This document shows, piece by piece, positions 48,663 to 61,600 of a stretch of 64,000 nt of DNA. The notes beneath the pieces are model-generated. The model saw nothing but the letters and a program-made list of their open reading frames with translations. It was not told the origin of the DNA and made no database searches. The translations under genes were made by a program, and so were the position numbers. Where the stretch lies: assembly GCA_020746835.1 (NCBI GenBank), contig JAGPNK010000034.1, positions 1 through 64,000 on the forward strand. The letters are read 5' to 3'. The DNA is from Stachybotrys elegans. Lineage: Eukaryota > Ascomycota > Sordariomycetes > Hypocreales > Stachybotryaceae. The stretch's first letter is position 1, and every line of letters begins with the position of its first letter.

Positions 48663-48707
48663 AGTTAGCCTACCTGAACTCCGCCTACCCCTAAAGTCTG
48701 CCTATCT
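48663..48707 (+). repeat. Left terminal inverted repeat
   Basis: Starts AGTTAGCCTACCTGAACTCC; pairs with 52143-52187. It is the less mutated of the two ends at most differing positions. Confidence 0.8.
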
Positions 48708-50352
48708 ATAGTATATTAAAGTAAGGCTTTTTAAGCTAGAATATCTTTATAAAAAATAATTATAGTATTAAAATAATTATATTATTAAATAGCTTAAATT
48801 AAGTATAAGTTCCCCCCTGAGTATAGGGCAAAGGCTGCTTAGAGAGGGGGGATAGAGAGACTATAAGTCTTCCCTTCCTTCTAGCTATACTAAGGTTAAA
48901 TAGGTAATATAAATGCCCAATTGCCTATTATATAATAGATACACTTAATTATCTATATTATATATCCCTTAGCTATTATATAAATCTTTATAATTTTTAC
49001 TTATTTAAACTTTAGTTAAGAACTATATTAAGGCTTTAACTATATACTATAGGGACTATAGTTATAAATATAGTTATAAATAGACTAATAGTAATATAAT
49101 TAATAAATAATATTTTCTACCTATAGAAATATATTAAATATTATATTATATTTATATAGTTTAAAATATTTAAATCTCTCTATTAAATAATATAATAGAT
49201 AGCTATTTTTACTATTTTAATAGTTTAATAGACTTTAAAATATAGGCCTATTATTTAAAGAAGACTTTAGTAGATTTATTAGTTCTATTTACTTTCTTTT
49301 TATTTTTTTAGTTTTAAAAAGAGTTTAAATTTAAACTATTAAGCTATTATTTAAAGGGCTTAAAAGCCTTAGTCTATTATATACTATTAGTAATACTATT
49401 TTTTAAAGGCCTTTTAGAATAAATAGACTTATCTCTATAGTTTAGCTATTTTTAGCCTAGGCAAACTATTAGTATCTCTACTCTAAGGGGGTTATATTAT
49501 TCCTAGCATTTTAGTTTATATTCTTTATTAAGAATATAGAGTTATTATATTATTAATAATAAAGATTTTAGTAATAGAAAGAAGAAAAAGAGAGAGATAT
49601 ATAATAGAGAGATAAAGGCCTTTTTATATATATTTCTTAAACTCTATTTTAGGGCTAGGCCTTATATACTAAATTATATATTCCTAGTCTAATATAGCTA
49701 TAGTACTATTTATAGCTATAGCTATTATATACCTAATAACTTCTACTAGAATTATAATGGTATTCTAACCTTAGTATATTACTTTTAATAATAGTACCTT
49801 TAGCTAGCTTTATTAGAATATATATTAATAAATAGTATATATATACATTAAGTGGCTAGTTTACTAACCTTACTACTACTACTACTACTATAGCCCTCTT
49901 ATTATTCTCTAGCTCTAGCTAATAGAAAATATTATTTAATAATTCTTTTATTATTTAATACTATTCTTTAGTTTTATAAATAGTAAAACTACTATTATTT
50001 ATATATACTATTATTCCTTTTTCTATACTAAATATACTTACTATATTATAAATTAAATATAAATAAAAAGATTAGTATTTCTATTTTTAAATAAACTTAG
50101 AGTATTATAGTTAGGGCTAAAGTTTATATTTTATATATATTATATTTTAATTTAGTTAAAGTAAATATTTAGATTTTTAAATACTTTTTACTTTTTTTTT
50201 AATTATATAAAACTAATTTATAATTTAAACTATAATATTTTAAGTTTTTATACTATTATAATAAATTAGCTATTTTTATAAATATATTTAATTTTCTATA
50301 TTAAAAGCTTTATTTATTATAGTATAGAATTTTAAATTATAACTATAGCTAG

Positions 50353-50438
50353 GGTACTATAGTGCAGTGGGTAGCTATATATAGAAGACTACACTTTAAT
50401 TAGTAAGGTCGTGGGTTTAAATCCCGCCGGTACCTCCA
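50353..50438 (+). pseudogene. tRNA-like sequence with encoded CCA
   Basis: The 5' GGTAC(T)(A) pairs with 3' (C)(G)GTACC, where the two non-pairing positions are restored if T and A are read as RIP-mutated C and G. A T-arm GTGGG-TTTAAAT-CCCGC gives a five-base-pair stem and B-box (50411-50427). An A-box-like GTGCAGTGGGTAGC follows the acceptor. An anticodon-arm candidate is ACTAC-ACTTTAA-TTAGT, with one mismatch. Extra bases sit between the D arm and the anticodon arm, so the fold is imperfect. The discriminator is followed by CCA in the DNA, which nuclear tRNA genes lack. Isotype not assignable. Confidence 0.45.
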
Positions 50439-52142
50439 ATCTCTATTCTTTTTCTACTCTCTTATTAGTTAATACTATTCTTAGGGCCCACTGGTTTTAT
50501 TATAATAGCTAGGCTATAACTCTACCTTTTATTATACTAAAGATTATATAAAATATTATATAATTAATAAATGTAACGGTTATTTAATATACTATGTAAT
50601 TTAGTAGTGAATCTCTTATTGGTTTTATAATATAATACCTTATTATATATTATCTAGGGGCGCGGAACTGCCCTAATCTAATCGGGTATAGCCAGGCTTT
50701 ATTAGGGTTAAGCGTGCTATTCCAAACAGTTTAAATTAAGTGTCCCTTTACTAAAATTAGTAGCTTGAAATTTTATTATATTATAACTATAACTAGAAAA
50801 ATTTAAAAGTTATAAAAATTCTTTAATATTAAAATATTAATATTTACTTTACTTTAATAGACTTTTAGTATAGTTAATCTAATAGTATTAATAATAAAAA
50901 AGCTTTATATAACTATTAAATTTAATAATAGTTTTAAAAAGTATATTAATTATAGTTTAAAAACTTTTTAATTTATATAAATATTTTTTTTAATTATTAT
51001 AGTTTTTTAAGTTTACTAATAATAATAAAAAAATATAACTTTATTTATAAAGTAAAAAGTATTTTTAAATATAAGGTTTTTAAGTAAATAGTAATATTTA
51101 CTTTTAAATAATAAAAAAATTAAATAATTAAATAATTATATAATATATAAAAAATATATATAAAAAAAGTAAGAAAATATTATTTTAATAATATTTTTAT
51201 ATAAATTTATTAATAATATAACTTTTATAATTATTAATAATAAATAAATACTACTTTTTATTAAATAGCTTTATTAATAGAAAAAAGACTTTATATAGCT
51301 AATATAGTAAAATATTATTATTAGTTTACTTTTTTTTTAATATTATAAAATACTAATTTTTTAGAAAATTTAGTTTTATAAAAACTATTATTTTATATAT
51401 TTATTTTTAAAAACCATTAAATAGAATAAATATAAATCTATAATTAAAATATACTTTATAATAGTAGTTTAAATATATAAAAGCTTTATTTTTTTTTAAA
51501 AAGCTATTTTTTTTACTTTTTTAAATATTAAACTATTATTTTTAAAGTCTTTTTATATATTTATTTTATTTATCCTATATTAAAACTATAATAGAATATT
51601 TTTAATTACTTTATAAAGGTAATAATTAAAAAAACTTCTATATATTTTTAGTTATAATACTATTAATATATTTAGAATTAAAAGCTTTATTTTTTTATAA
51701 ATTTATTTAAGAATTATAATATAAAAATACTTAATTTAGTATTTATTAAATAATTAATAATTTTTAATAATAGTAAAAATTTAAATTATAAAATAATAAA
51801 ACTATTTATAGTTTAAAAAAATTTAAATTATTTTATAAATAAATTTAATTACTAAAATATAATTTTTAATACTTAGAAAAATATTATTTTTTTCTTTATA
51901 TTATTTATTATAATAATACTATTTAAATAGTTATATAAAGTTATATAAAAAACTTTTTAAACTTTTATAATTTTATATATAGAAATATTTATATTAATTA
52001 CTATAATTACTTTTTAAATATTATTCTTAATACTTTTAGCTATTTTAAATTAAATAATATACTTTATTTTATAATTAAATAAAAATTATATAAGAAATTA
52101 TAGTTTAAATAGCTTTAGTTTATATAGTATATATTAAAAAGT

Positions 52143-52187
52143 AAATAGGCAGACTTTAGGGGTAAATAGAGTTTAGGTAGGCTGACT
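52143..52187 (-). repeat. Right terminal inverted repeat
   Basis: The reverse complement starts AGTCAGCCTACCTAAACTCT. It carries T or A at six of the seven differing positions, consistent with more RIP hits at this end. Confidence 0.8.
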
Positions 52188-52392
52188 TAAATAACACCTT
52201 CCACATTTTGTATCATGGGGCCGGCCCTAACAAACTTCGCAACTCATCACGAAAGGCTGCTTAGTGATCCCATCATGGCCTGGAACCATTTAGACGTGCC
52301 CTGGATGCGCCCTAGATGTGCCCCCCTTCCACTGATTCATCTACTCTGACAACGACAACACGACCGAACATCCAATTGCCGAGGCAGTCCTG

Positions 52393-54834
52393 ATGCCGCT
52401 CTACGAGCCCATCTCGGCGACGGAGTTTCGCATCGTCCACATCCTTCCAGGATCCTTCGACGACGATATACACTGCGTTCTGGAGACACGACCATCTGAA
52501 GTCAAAACCCAATATGAGGCACTATCATACCAATGGGGCGAGCCGTCGCCGGCGAAGCCGACCATTCGCATTTCACCTTTTCGCGATGCTTCCTTCATGA
52601 ACAAGCCATCCCGCAGCGCGAGAATGTTGAGTCGTCTTCGGAACACACGCGCAAACATACCACCCAGCGTGTCCCGATTTTATCGACGCGCGCGCAATGT
52701 CATGGCTTCCCATATTACGGTGAAAATTTATTTTCTTTTCTTCTATGGGGTTCTCTTTGGAGTCTTCCCGCACTGGATGGCGGTAATGGTTGGGTTCTTG
52801 ATCTCACCCTATATTTTGGTAGTGGTATGCGATAAATCGGTCGACTTGATTGACGAGATCTTGGAAACGCAGCCATGGCTACTGGCCACGTGGTTCTTGA
52901 ACAAGACATGGCGCATCCCTGCCGAAGAGACGTTGGACTGCGAAGTTCTTTCTGTCATGCCGAATTTGGCTTTGGCTCTGCGGTACTTGAGGGGCAAGGA
53001 TCAACCAAGGGCGTTTTGGATTGACGCCATTTGCATCAACCAACTTGATGAGGCCGAGAAGAAAGTTCAAGTAAACCGAATGGACTTTATTTATGCCAAC
53101 GCGTCGACTCTCTTGATATGGTTGGGGGACTACCATGGCATTGGAGATAGTCCTCCCTGTTCGGATGTGCTTCGCATCCGCTGCGAACACAAAAGGCAAA
53201 TTGCAAAAGCATTCGAATACATGAGTACAAAGTCTAGCATGAACCTCTTCAAGGCAATCAAGTCCCATTTCGAATCCCGGACAAACAAGGAGAGACTTCG
53301 GAAAGCTATGCCAGGTCTTATATCCATTGCCAGGCGAGGTTATTGGGAAAGGCTGTGGGTGGTACAAGAAACAGCACTGGCAACAGGGCCAATCAAGATT
53401 CAATGTGGCCACCATGTATGTGACTTTCAAGGCATACATGCAGCTCAGCATCACGCTAGCCTTGACAAGCATGAGATGAAGGTCATAGCTGAAGAGGCCT
53501 TTCGATCTACTAGGCGGTTTGTGCTTGCGTTCAAAGACTTTCGCTACTCGTCATTGCACGACCACGGTATGACGGTAGCGACGTCTCGCTACGTATACAA
53601 AGTTACGACAGTCGCCATGTCCTTTATCTGGGCCGATCTTGAGGATGAGCTGAGGCAGTTTCATGATCATCCGTATGCCCATCGCCTCCAGCTCATCATG
53701 CTGAGGACATCAGGATATTTCCAGTGTAGAGATGAACAGGACAGGCTTTACGCTGTCCTTGGCGTTGTCGGTGGCACTAAGAAGGGCAAACGTGCCATAG
53801 CAAACACCACTCAACTGTTTAGCAGCCAATTCCTTTACACAGCCATCGGAATTTACATTGACATGTGGCTGAAGAAGAAGCTCGGAGATATACGCACGTC
53901 GTTTTTCATTCGATCTACGCTAGGTCTGGTTGTCGGTTCCTGGTCTGTATTCTTTGAAGAGAAGGCGAAGTTCTGGACTCTGAATAGGCCACAGTACGTA
54001 ATGTCCACCCCTGACGAGGCAACGCGTGCGTTGGCAGCAACATCAACTGGCCCAGATAAAAATGTCTCCGGCTTCTTTCGTGGACTGGCACAGTTTCTGG
54101 CAAACGAGACGGGAACGCTTGCATTCCTGGATGCCGCACCCTGTGGGGCAAATGCAATGGAAGACCTCCCATCGTGGGCCCCGTATTGGCAGACGCGAAT
54201 TGGCGATGGGCCATATGAGTTTGCCAAATCCGTAAAGGGCCAAATGGCAAGCGACTCGTTTCGGTTTCTCCAGGATGGCAGCGTACTCGAGCTGCTCGGG
54301 TATGAGCACGGCCGCATCACAGAAGCGCGAGCCATCGATCCTGCAGTTGCCAACTCGAGCACTTGGCAATTTGTTTCCGACAAGATGTTTGCAGTACCCA
54401 TGAGGTTGGGGGAAATTGTTGCATTCCACCTGAAGTGTCTTGGGGATATAAGCCTAGAGGAAACACTTCATCCTCCTGTCGTGGCCCTCTTTGAAGAAAT
54501 GGTCAAGGTTTCTATCCAGGGAGGTCAGATGATATTGAAACAGTATGGTTCCAACGTCTTTCACTATGTCAAAGACGATTTACCAGGGAGCTTGGGGTTC
54601 GTCAAGGCTGGAGACGCGAGAAAGGGGGACTCGTTTATTCACGTGCCGGGATGTTACCATCAGCTAGTGCTTCGGCCGGTTACCGTTCCGGGGCGTCCGG
54701 TTCGATGGAAGCTGGCGGGTCTAGCTGTGACGATTGAGATTGCTAGGGATGGGCGGAAGGAGGGTGGGATATTAAAGCCTCGGTGGGAAAAGCTCGAACG
54801 GGAGGGTCGGCTCGGATGGTACGCTTTAGAATAG
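52393..54834 (+). CDS. HET-domain protein with hydrophobic insertion
   Basis: Single exon, 813 residues from the ATG at 52393. HET domain (PF06985) motifs are present: YEALSYQWGEP (41-51), NLALALRYLR and AFWIDAICINQLDEAEKKVQ (207-226), YANASTLLIWLGD, and the RGYWERLWVVQETALA block (315-330). A QDRLYAVLGV-like motif lies further C-terminal, as in many HET proteins. About 110-120 residues (about 68-185) are inserted between the first and second blocks. They include two hydrophobic stretches (about 109-127 and 128-147) that look like membrane helices. HET proteins trigger heterokaryon incompatibility and regulated cell death, but most copies in a genome have no tested role. It stands alone between two A+T blocks. 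Confidence 0.88.
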   Translation: MPLYEPISATEFRIVHILPGSFDDDIHCVLETRPSEVKTQYEALSYQWGEPSPAKPTIRISPFRDASFMNKPSRSARMLSRLRNTRANIPPSVSRFYRRARNVMASHITVKIYFLFFYGVLFGVFPHWMAVMVGFLISPYILVVVCDKSVDLIDEILETQPWLLATWFLNKTWRIPAEETLDCEVLSVMPNLALALRYLRGKDQPRAFWIDAICINQLDEAEKKVQVNRMDFIYANASTLLIWLGDYHGIGDSPPCSDVLRIRCEHKRQIAKAFEYMSTKSSMNLFKAIKSHFESRTNKERLRKAMPGLISIARRGYWERLWVVQETALATGPIKIQCGHHVCDFQGIHAAQHHASLDKHEMKVIAEEAFRSTRRFVLAFKDFRYSSLHDHGMTVATSRYVYKVTTVAMSFIWADLEDELRQFHDHPYAHRLQLIMLRTSGYFQCRDEQDRLYAVLGVVGGTKKGKRAIANTTQLFSSQFLYTAIGIYIDMWLKKKLGDIRTSFFIRSTLGLVVGSWSVFFEEKAKFWTLNRPQYVMSTPDEATRALAATSTGPDKNVSGFFRGLAQFLANETGTLAFLDAAPCGANAMEDLPSWAPYWQTRIGDGPYEFAKSVKGQMASDSFRFLQDGSVLELLGYEHGRITEARAIDPAVANSSTWQFVSDKMFAVPMRLGEIVAFHLKCLGDISLEETLHPPVVALFEEMVKVSIQGGQMILKQYGSNVFHYVKDDLPGSLGFVKAGDARKGDSFIHVPGCYHQLVLRPVTVPGRPVRWKLAGLAVTIEIARDGRKEGGILKPRWEKLEREGRLGWYALE

Positions 54835-55660
54835 AAGAGCGAGAATTCATAAAGAAGTTCATAAATCAGCGCCTTTGCTTGATGGCTGCTTATCCTCTGG
54901 TGTTACGTCTGGGCATTTGTGCGAATTGTGACCTGTCCACCGTAAGGGCGAAGGACTCGAATCGCCGCGACTCTGGAATTCCTCGTCGATTTGCTGAAGG
55001 AAAGCCAAGTATCGATGTTCCCCGGTGAACAAAGTTGTAGTAGGCGTGTAGATCCTCTGTGGTAGACGGAATTGGCGGTAGAGTAAAGGAAAGATACAGG
55101 TCTGTTGGTCACAAATACTGATCACGTTTTCGCACTCATCGTGTCCGTACCCATTGTGTCCTGTGTCACGAAATCTCGGGAACTTTCATTATCAAATTGA
55201 CCGTCTTTAGACCACTTTCTCGCCTACTGAGAATATAGTTTTGGATGCTTGTGAGGAAAGATTGACGATCTGTCAGGAGGTTACGCACGGTAACATAGAG
55301 ATTGGCTGTTCAGCTCAAGATCTCCATCGTGAACCCCATCGCCATGGTGGGCAGCAAATTTGCCGGAAGCCTGGTTCAGAGTAGGGAAATGTCGTGAGCG
55401 AGAATGAGTCGTCGAATGTAGGGTCTGTCGTCCGGTTGTGAATTCCAAAGTACTTGAAGTTTGTGAGACGTTGGGTAATACGCCGAACCGCTTTATGGGT
55501 ATCTGTAAGGCTCTATTGTCTAAATCTAGTGATGATAAGCATCGAGAATTCGTACTCGCTCTGTTTGTTAATACTAATATTAACGATTGGGCCGTCTCTT
55601 CCCTGGGTGGGATTCTGAATCATGCTATAAGGGATCTATAGGAAAAAGTCCTAGGTAGAT
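54835..55660. other. 3' flank of the HET gene, no supported gene
   Basis: Normal composition to about 55640, then abrupt A+T saturation. A non-ATG frame at 55438-55641 (67 codons, containing SSDDKHREFVLALFVNTN) runs up to the border and could be a gene fragment cut by the repeat block, but it has no recognised family. Confidence 0.4.
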
Positions 55661-58600
55661 AGACTTAAGTATAGAATATACTCTATCTAAAGTACTCTAA
55701 AGTATAAGTATACTTTAGAATAATAAATCTACTATTATTATAAAAGAATTAATAAAATTACTTATATAATTATATTTAATTAAAATATTTATTAAGTTTT
55801 ATTTATACTATTTACTTTATTTATAAAATTATACTCTTTTTTATAATTATAAGTTTAAATAATTATAATTTTTATATAAATAACTATAGTTAGTAATTTT
55901 TATTACTATAAATAAAAATATAAAATAAAATAGCTTTTATTAATATTTATTATATTTAAACTTAATTATAATAATAAAAAAGCTTATTATAAAGTTAGTT
56001 TATTAAAAAAAAAAAAGCCTTTTTAACCTTAGTTAAAATAAATAATAATTAAGATTAAAATTAATAAATTAATATTTTATAAAACTAAATATTTAGTTAT
56101 AGTATTTAGAAGTTTATTAACTTAATATATAAAAAAACTAATAAAAATAACTTTATAATTAAAAACTATAAAGAAATTAATAAATAAATAAAAGTTAAAC
56201 TATTAATAAAAATATTTAAGCTTTTTAAAGAAACTAATAAAATATATAATATATAAATTAATAAGCTTATTATAATATATAAAGCTTAAAAGGGATTTAA
56301 TAAAAGCTTAAATATAAATTAATTAATTTAAATATAATATTATAATTTTAAAACTACTATTTATAAATAGATTATTAAAATAATTAAACTTTAGTATTTA
56401 TAAGGTATTAATATAAAGCTTAAAAAAGTAAAAGATTATATTATAATTTAATAATATTTTAAAGTTATTAAAAATAAATTCTAAATTAATAATTTAATAA
56501 AGTTAGTTTAAATTATATAAAACTATAATAATACTTTATAAAAAGAAATATAAAAAAAATTAAGTTTAATATTTAGTACTTTAAATAATTAATTAATAAT
56601 AAAAGAGTTTTAATATAAAGATCTTTAAATAATAAATCTAAAAGCTTTATTATAATTCTTTAAAAGTATAAAATACTTTTTATAAAATTAAATTAAATAT
56701 AGAGTTAAGAAATATTTATAAATAAAAATTAATAAAAAGAAATTTTTAAGTTTAAAAAGGCTTAAACTTAAACTTATATAATTTTTTATAATAATAAAAA
56801 TATTTATAGAATTATAAAGAGCTTTTATTATAATATAGAAAAGTAAAAAAAAAAGAAATATAAAGTATTTTTATATAAAGCTATATAAATAATTAGTTAA
56901 AGAATATAATTAAATTAAGTTTATTTTTATAAAAAGAGCTTTATTAAACTATTTTTATAGCTTTTTAAAAAAGATATTAAATAACTAAAAGTAATATTAA
57001 AAAAGCTTAAGTTTAAAAAAATAAAAAAGATTATAATTAAGAAAAATTAGTTAAAGAATAATATAAAAGAAAATAAAATAAATAAGTTTAATTTTAATAA
57101 TATTATTTTATTATTATACTTTAATAAGCTAATTAATAATAATATTATAGCTATTTTTTTAATTTTAATTAAAAAGTTTAAAGTATTATTAAAATTAACT
57201 ATTTTTAATAATTATAATTTAATTTATATTATTAATAATAAAAATCTATTAGTATTAAATATATATTAGAATATTAAGTATTTTAATAATAGTATTATAG
57301 TTAAAAATATAAAGTTATTTATTAAAAAATAAGAAAAGAATTATAAAAAATATTTTTTTTATAAAAAATAAAAAGAAGAATTTACTAATATTAAAAATAT
57401 TATATTTATTAATAGATTTTATTTTAATATTATTTTAAAAAAAAGCTTATTAAAAATAAAAAGTTATAGTTTTATAAAAGAGATTATATATTTAAAATAA
57501 ATTTAATAAAGAAAAGTAAAATTATTAAAAAGCTTAGAGTTAAATATAATTTATATTTTCAAAATTTAAAACTTTATTTTTTTTATATAAGTTTTAATAT
57601 ATTTATTAAAAGAGTAATATACTATTTATTTTTATAATTATATATATATATATTTTTATTATAAATATAAATATACTTTAAAAATATAGGCTTAATAGTA
57701 ATATAAGGAAATTAAAAAAAGAAATTCTTAAACTCTAATATTACTAATTTAAATATATAAAAAGAAATACTATTAAGGCTTTTTAAATAAATAGAAAGAA
57801 TATTATTTTAAAAAGAGATTAAACTTAGAATTATAAAATATATTAAATAGTTAAAATAATATAAATTATTTTAAAAAACTATTTAAAAATATTTCTCTAT
57901 ATTCCTTTTAAAGAATTTTCTAAAATATTATATATTATTTTTAAAAAAGAAATTGTTTAAAATATCTTTTAACTATTAAAGATAAATTCTTTAAATAAAC
58001 TAAGTTATTTTTACTTTAAATAAAAAATTATAAAAAAATCTTTATTATTATATATAAATTTATTACTTAGGTATTTATATAGTTTAGCTTTTTAATTTAT
58101 ATTATTAAGTTTAATTATAAAGATTTATAATTTTTTTAAAGAGTATATACTAATAGAATACTAAATATAAATAGTAAATAAAAATATTATTTTTAAACTT
58201 TTATTAGTAAATATTTATAAAGCTAATAAAAATATAAAGAATTTAATAAATAAATTTAATTTAAAATAAATATAATAATTAATAATTTTAATTTCTCTTT
58301 TAAAATATAAACTAAAGTAGCTTTAATAATTATTTAATTAATTAATATAATACTATTAAAATAGTATAAATAAAAAGTATTATTAAAGGTTATATATAAT
58401 TAGTTTAAAGTAAATAGTACTTTATTAATTTAGTTTAAAAATATAAATTTTAAATTTAACTAAAGTAATATTTATATTTATAGCTATAGAATATATTTAC
58501 TATATAGTAAATAATAAAAAAATAAAAATAAAAAGAACTTTAAAATAAATCTAAGGGCCTATATTAGATATTTAGTTAAATATACTATATTTAATATTTT

Positions 58601-61600
58601 TTAAATTTAAATATTAAAGGTAAATAAAATTATTATTATATAAAATATTACTTTTAATAAATTATAGTATTATATACTAAATAAGGAAAATATAACTAAG
58701 CTTAAGATTATAAAGTTAAGAGCTTTACTTAAGGCTTTTTTAATTATAATAATTAAGATTAAAGAAATAGAATAGTTAGTTAGTTTAACTAAGTTAATAA
58801 TAAACTCTATAGAGAATATCTCTAAGCTATTAAATCTAAAAATAAAAAAGCTAATACTAAATAATATATAAGTTATTATTTTATATAAAAATCTACTATA
58901 TTTAAAGTATAAGAAGTATTTATATTTAAAAGCTTAAAATATACTTTTTACTATAGTAAACTTTATATACTAAAAGTAATACTAAAACTATAAATCTCTA
59001 AGAAATTAAATATAATAAATAATAAAATAATAAAATTAAAAGGAAATATAATTATAATTTAAATTAATAATAATTATAAAATCTTATAGAATAATAATAA
59101 ATTTATAATTAAAAAGTTATAAAATAATACTAATAATTTAGAAATATATATTTTTAAAATTATTAAATTAAATTTTATAAAGTAATAATAATAAAGAAAA
59201 GTAAAAGTATAAAAAGCTTTAGAATAATTAATTAAATTTATAAAAAGTATAGCTTAAAGTATTATAATCTAAATCTAAAATAAAAGAATAAATAAATAAA
59301 AAAGATTACATTAATTATTAAGTTTATAGTCTATTTATTAAATATAGTTATATATATAATAAAAATATAAACTAAATATATTAAACTACTTAATATAAAC
59401 TTAAAAAGTTTAATAAGTTTAGAATTCTAAAAAAAGTTAAAATAAAAAGATTAAAAAAAAGTATAATTTAAAGAATAATAAAAATTCTTTAAAAAGATTA
59501 ATTAATACTATTTTAATTAATAAAGATTTAGTAAATAAAGATTAAAAAGAAATAAATAATAATCTTTAGTTTAATTAGCTTAAAATTCTAAAAGATATTT
59601 TAAAAAAGATTTAGACTTTTATTTTAATATTTAAAAAAGTATTTATAATATATTATAAAAAGTATATAGCAAATAGATTCTATAAATAAAAATATAAAAA
59701 GTATTTATATATAATAAAAATACTTCTAAACCTTTTAATAAATTAAAAAGGTATTTAATTATATTAGTATAAATACTAATAAAAGAATACTATAAATATT
59801 AAAATATAAAGTATAATTAAAAAAGGTATTTATAAAATTATAAAAAGAGAAGACTTTTTAAAAAGCCCTTTTTTTACTAAAATAGATATTTATATATAAA
59901 TTTAAAAAGAATTTATATTTTAATAAATATAAAGTCTATTTTATTATATAAAGAGATATATAACTAAAGACTATAAATAAAATAATCTATATAATAATAC
60001 TTACTATAAAAATATTTAAAGTTATAATAGCCTTAGTAATAAAATATAACTTAGAGATTTATTAATAGAATATTAAAAATATATTTTTAAATATAAAGCT
60101 TATAAAGAATAGAAATTCTATTATTTATAAAATACTAAATAGCTACTAATAAATAAATAAGCTTATTTAGCTTAAATATACTTTATATAGATTTAGAAAA
60201 GTATTTAAGCTTTAGTTTAATAAATTTTTATTATATTTATAATTCTTAAACCTTAAGTAAAGCTTAGAGAAACTATATTTATTTTATATAAAAAATAGTT
60301 TTCTATTTCTAATGTTTTTATTAATAATATTTTAACTTTAAATTATAAGAATAATTAAAATATTATAAGTAAAATTATAAAAAAAATCTTTAAGAAATAT
60401 AAGGCTAGAGACTATAATAAAACTAAGTACTTTTTAAATATATATATTCTAAGAGACTATAAAGTCTAGAAGATCTTTTTATTATATAATATATATATAG
60501 AGAAAATAGCTATAAAGTATAGATTTAAAGATAAATACTTAGTAGTATTTATTTCTCTAGCTTACTTTAAAAAAAGAAAAGACTAAATACTACTAAAAGA
60601 GATTAAAAAATATTAAAAAAAGTAAAATTATTACTTTATAATATAATTATAATTTAAATAAATATTATATTTACTATAGTACTATTATTATAATTCCTTA
60701 TAAATCTATTACTAATTTATATTAAATATATTAACTAGTTTATTATATATTTATATTATATATAATTTTATATAATTTAAATAGAAAGTAAAGAAATACT
60801 TTAAGCTATATAAACTATAAGTAATATATTATTTATAAATAATTTAAATATAAAAAGATTATTATATAGCTATTTAATTATAATATTTAGAGAACTAATA
60901 GTATAGAAAGTAATAAAGTAAATTACTATAACTATATTAATAATTAAAATTAAATTACTTACTTTAATATATATTATAATAAGGAAAAGAGTATATAGTA
61001 TAGAGTATAAGTAGTAAAGAGTAAATAAATAGTAGAGATAGTACTTAGTACCCTAGTAACTAATATAGTTATAAATAGTAAAGAAGAATAATAATAAAGC
61101 TATTATTAGGCTACTTATATAGGGTAGCTAACTAGCTAAATAGCTAAGTAGTTAAGCTATAAGTAGCTATAATATTATAAGCTATACTAAGCTTATATAT
61201 AGGTATATAATATAATGGAATATTAAGATATATAGAGGGTTAGGGCAGGGTTAAATAGAAGGCTCTAATAGTGCCTAGCTAGAAAGCTTTAGTTAACTTA
61301 TTAAATAAATACTAATTAACTAAATAAGGTTATACTATAGAAGCCTTACTATAATTTATACCTAGAAGGAGAGTATTATAATGCTAATAGAAAGCTTTAA
61401 TAATACTAGAAAAGCTATTACTTTAGGCTACTAATAGAGCTATTAAAAAGCTTATTTAGTTTATAGTTATATAAAGCCCTTAAGCCCCTAACTTAAAAGA
61501 AAAGAATTCCTTATTTATATTACTTAAATTTATATTTACTAAGATTAATATTAATATAGAATTAAATAATAATAATAATAGTAATAATATAATTACTTTA

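Larger units (their letters stand above)
48663..52187. mobile_element. RIP-mutated DNA transposon-like element with 45-bp TIRs
   Basis: The left end (48663-48707) and the reverse complement of the right end (52143-52187) align over 45 bp with 38 identities, and all seven differences are C/T or G/A transitions. Both ends begin AGTYAGCCTACC. A TA flanks each side (48661-48662 and 52188-52189), as in Tc1/mariner/pogo (Fot1-like) insertions. The 3.5-kb interior is A+T-saturated and contains no readable transposase, so the superfamily assignment rests on the ends alone. A less mutated patch at about 50350-50750 includes a tRNA-like sequence. Confidence 0.75.

Noticed and set aside
50573..50740. 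TGTAACGG...CCAAACA stretch as a possible solo LTR
   Set aside because: No convincing target duplication and no second copy found in the window.
48614..52250. AGTTGCGAAGT occurring on opposite strands on the two sides of the TIR element
   Set aside because: Only 11 bp and offset from the element ends; too short to support a larger inverted repeat.
56340..56385. Minus-strand Y-F-N-N-L-F-I resembling a Copia YVDD motif
   Set aside because: Neighbouring residues do not fit any RT block; such strings arise easily in A+T-saturated sequence.
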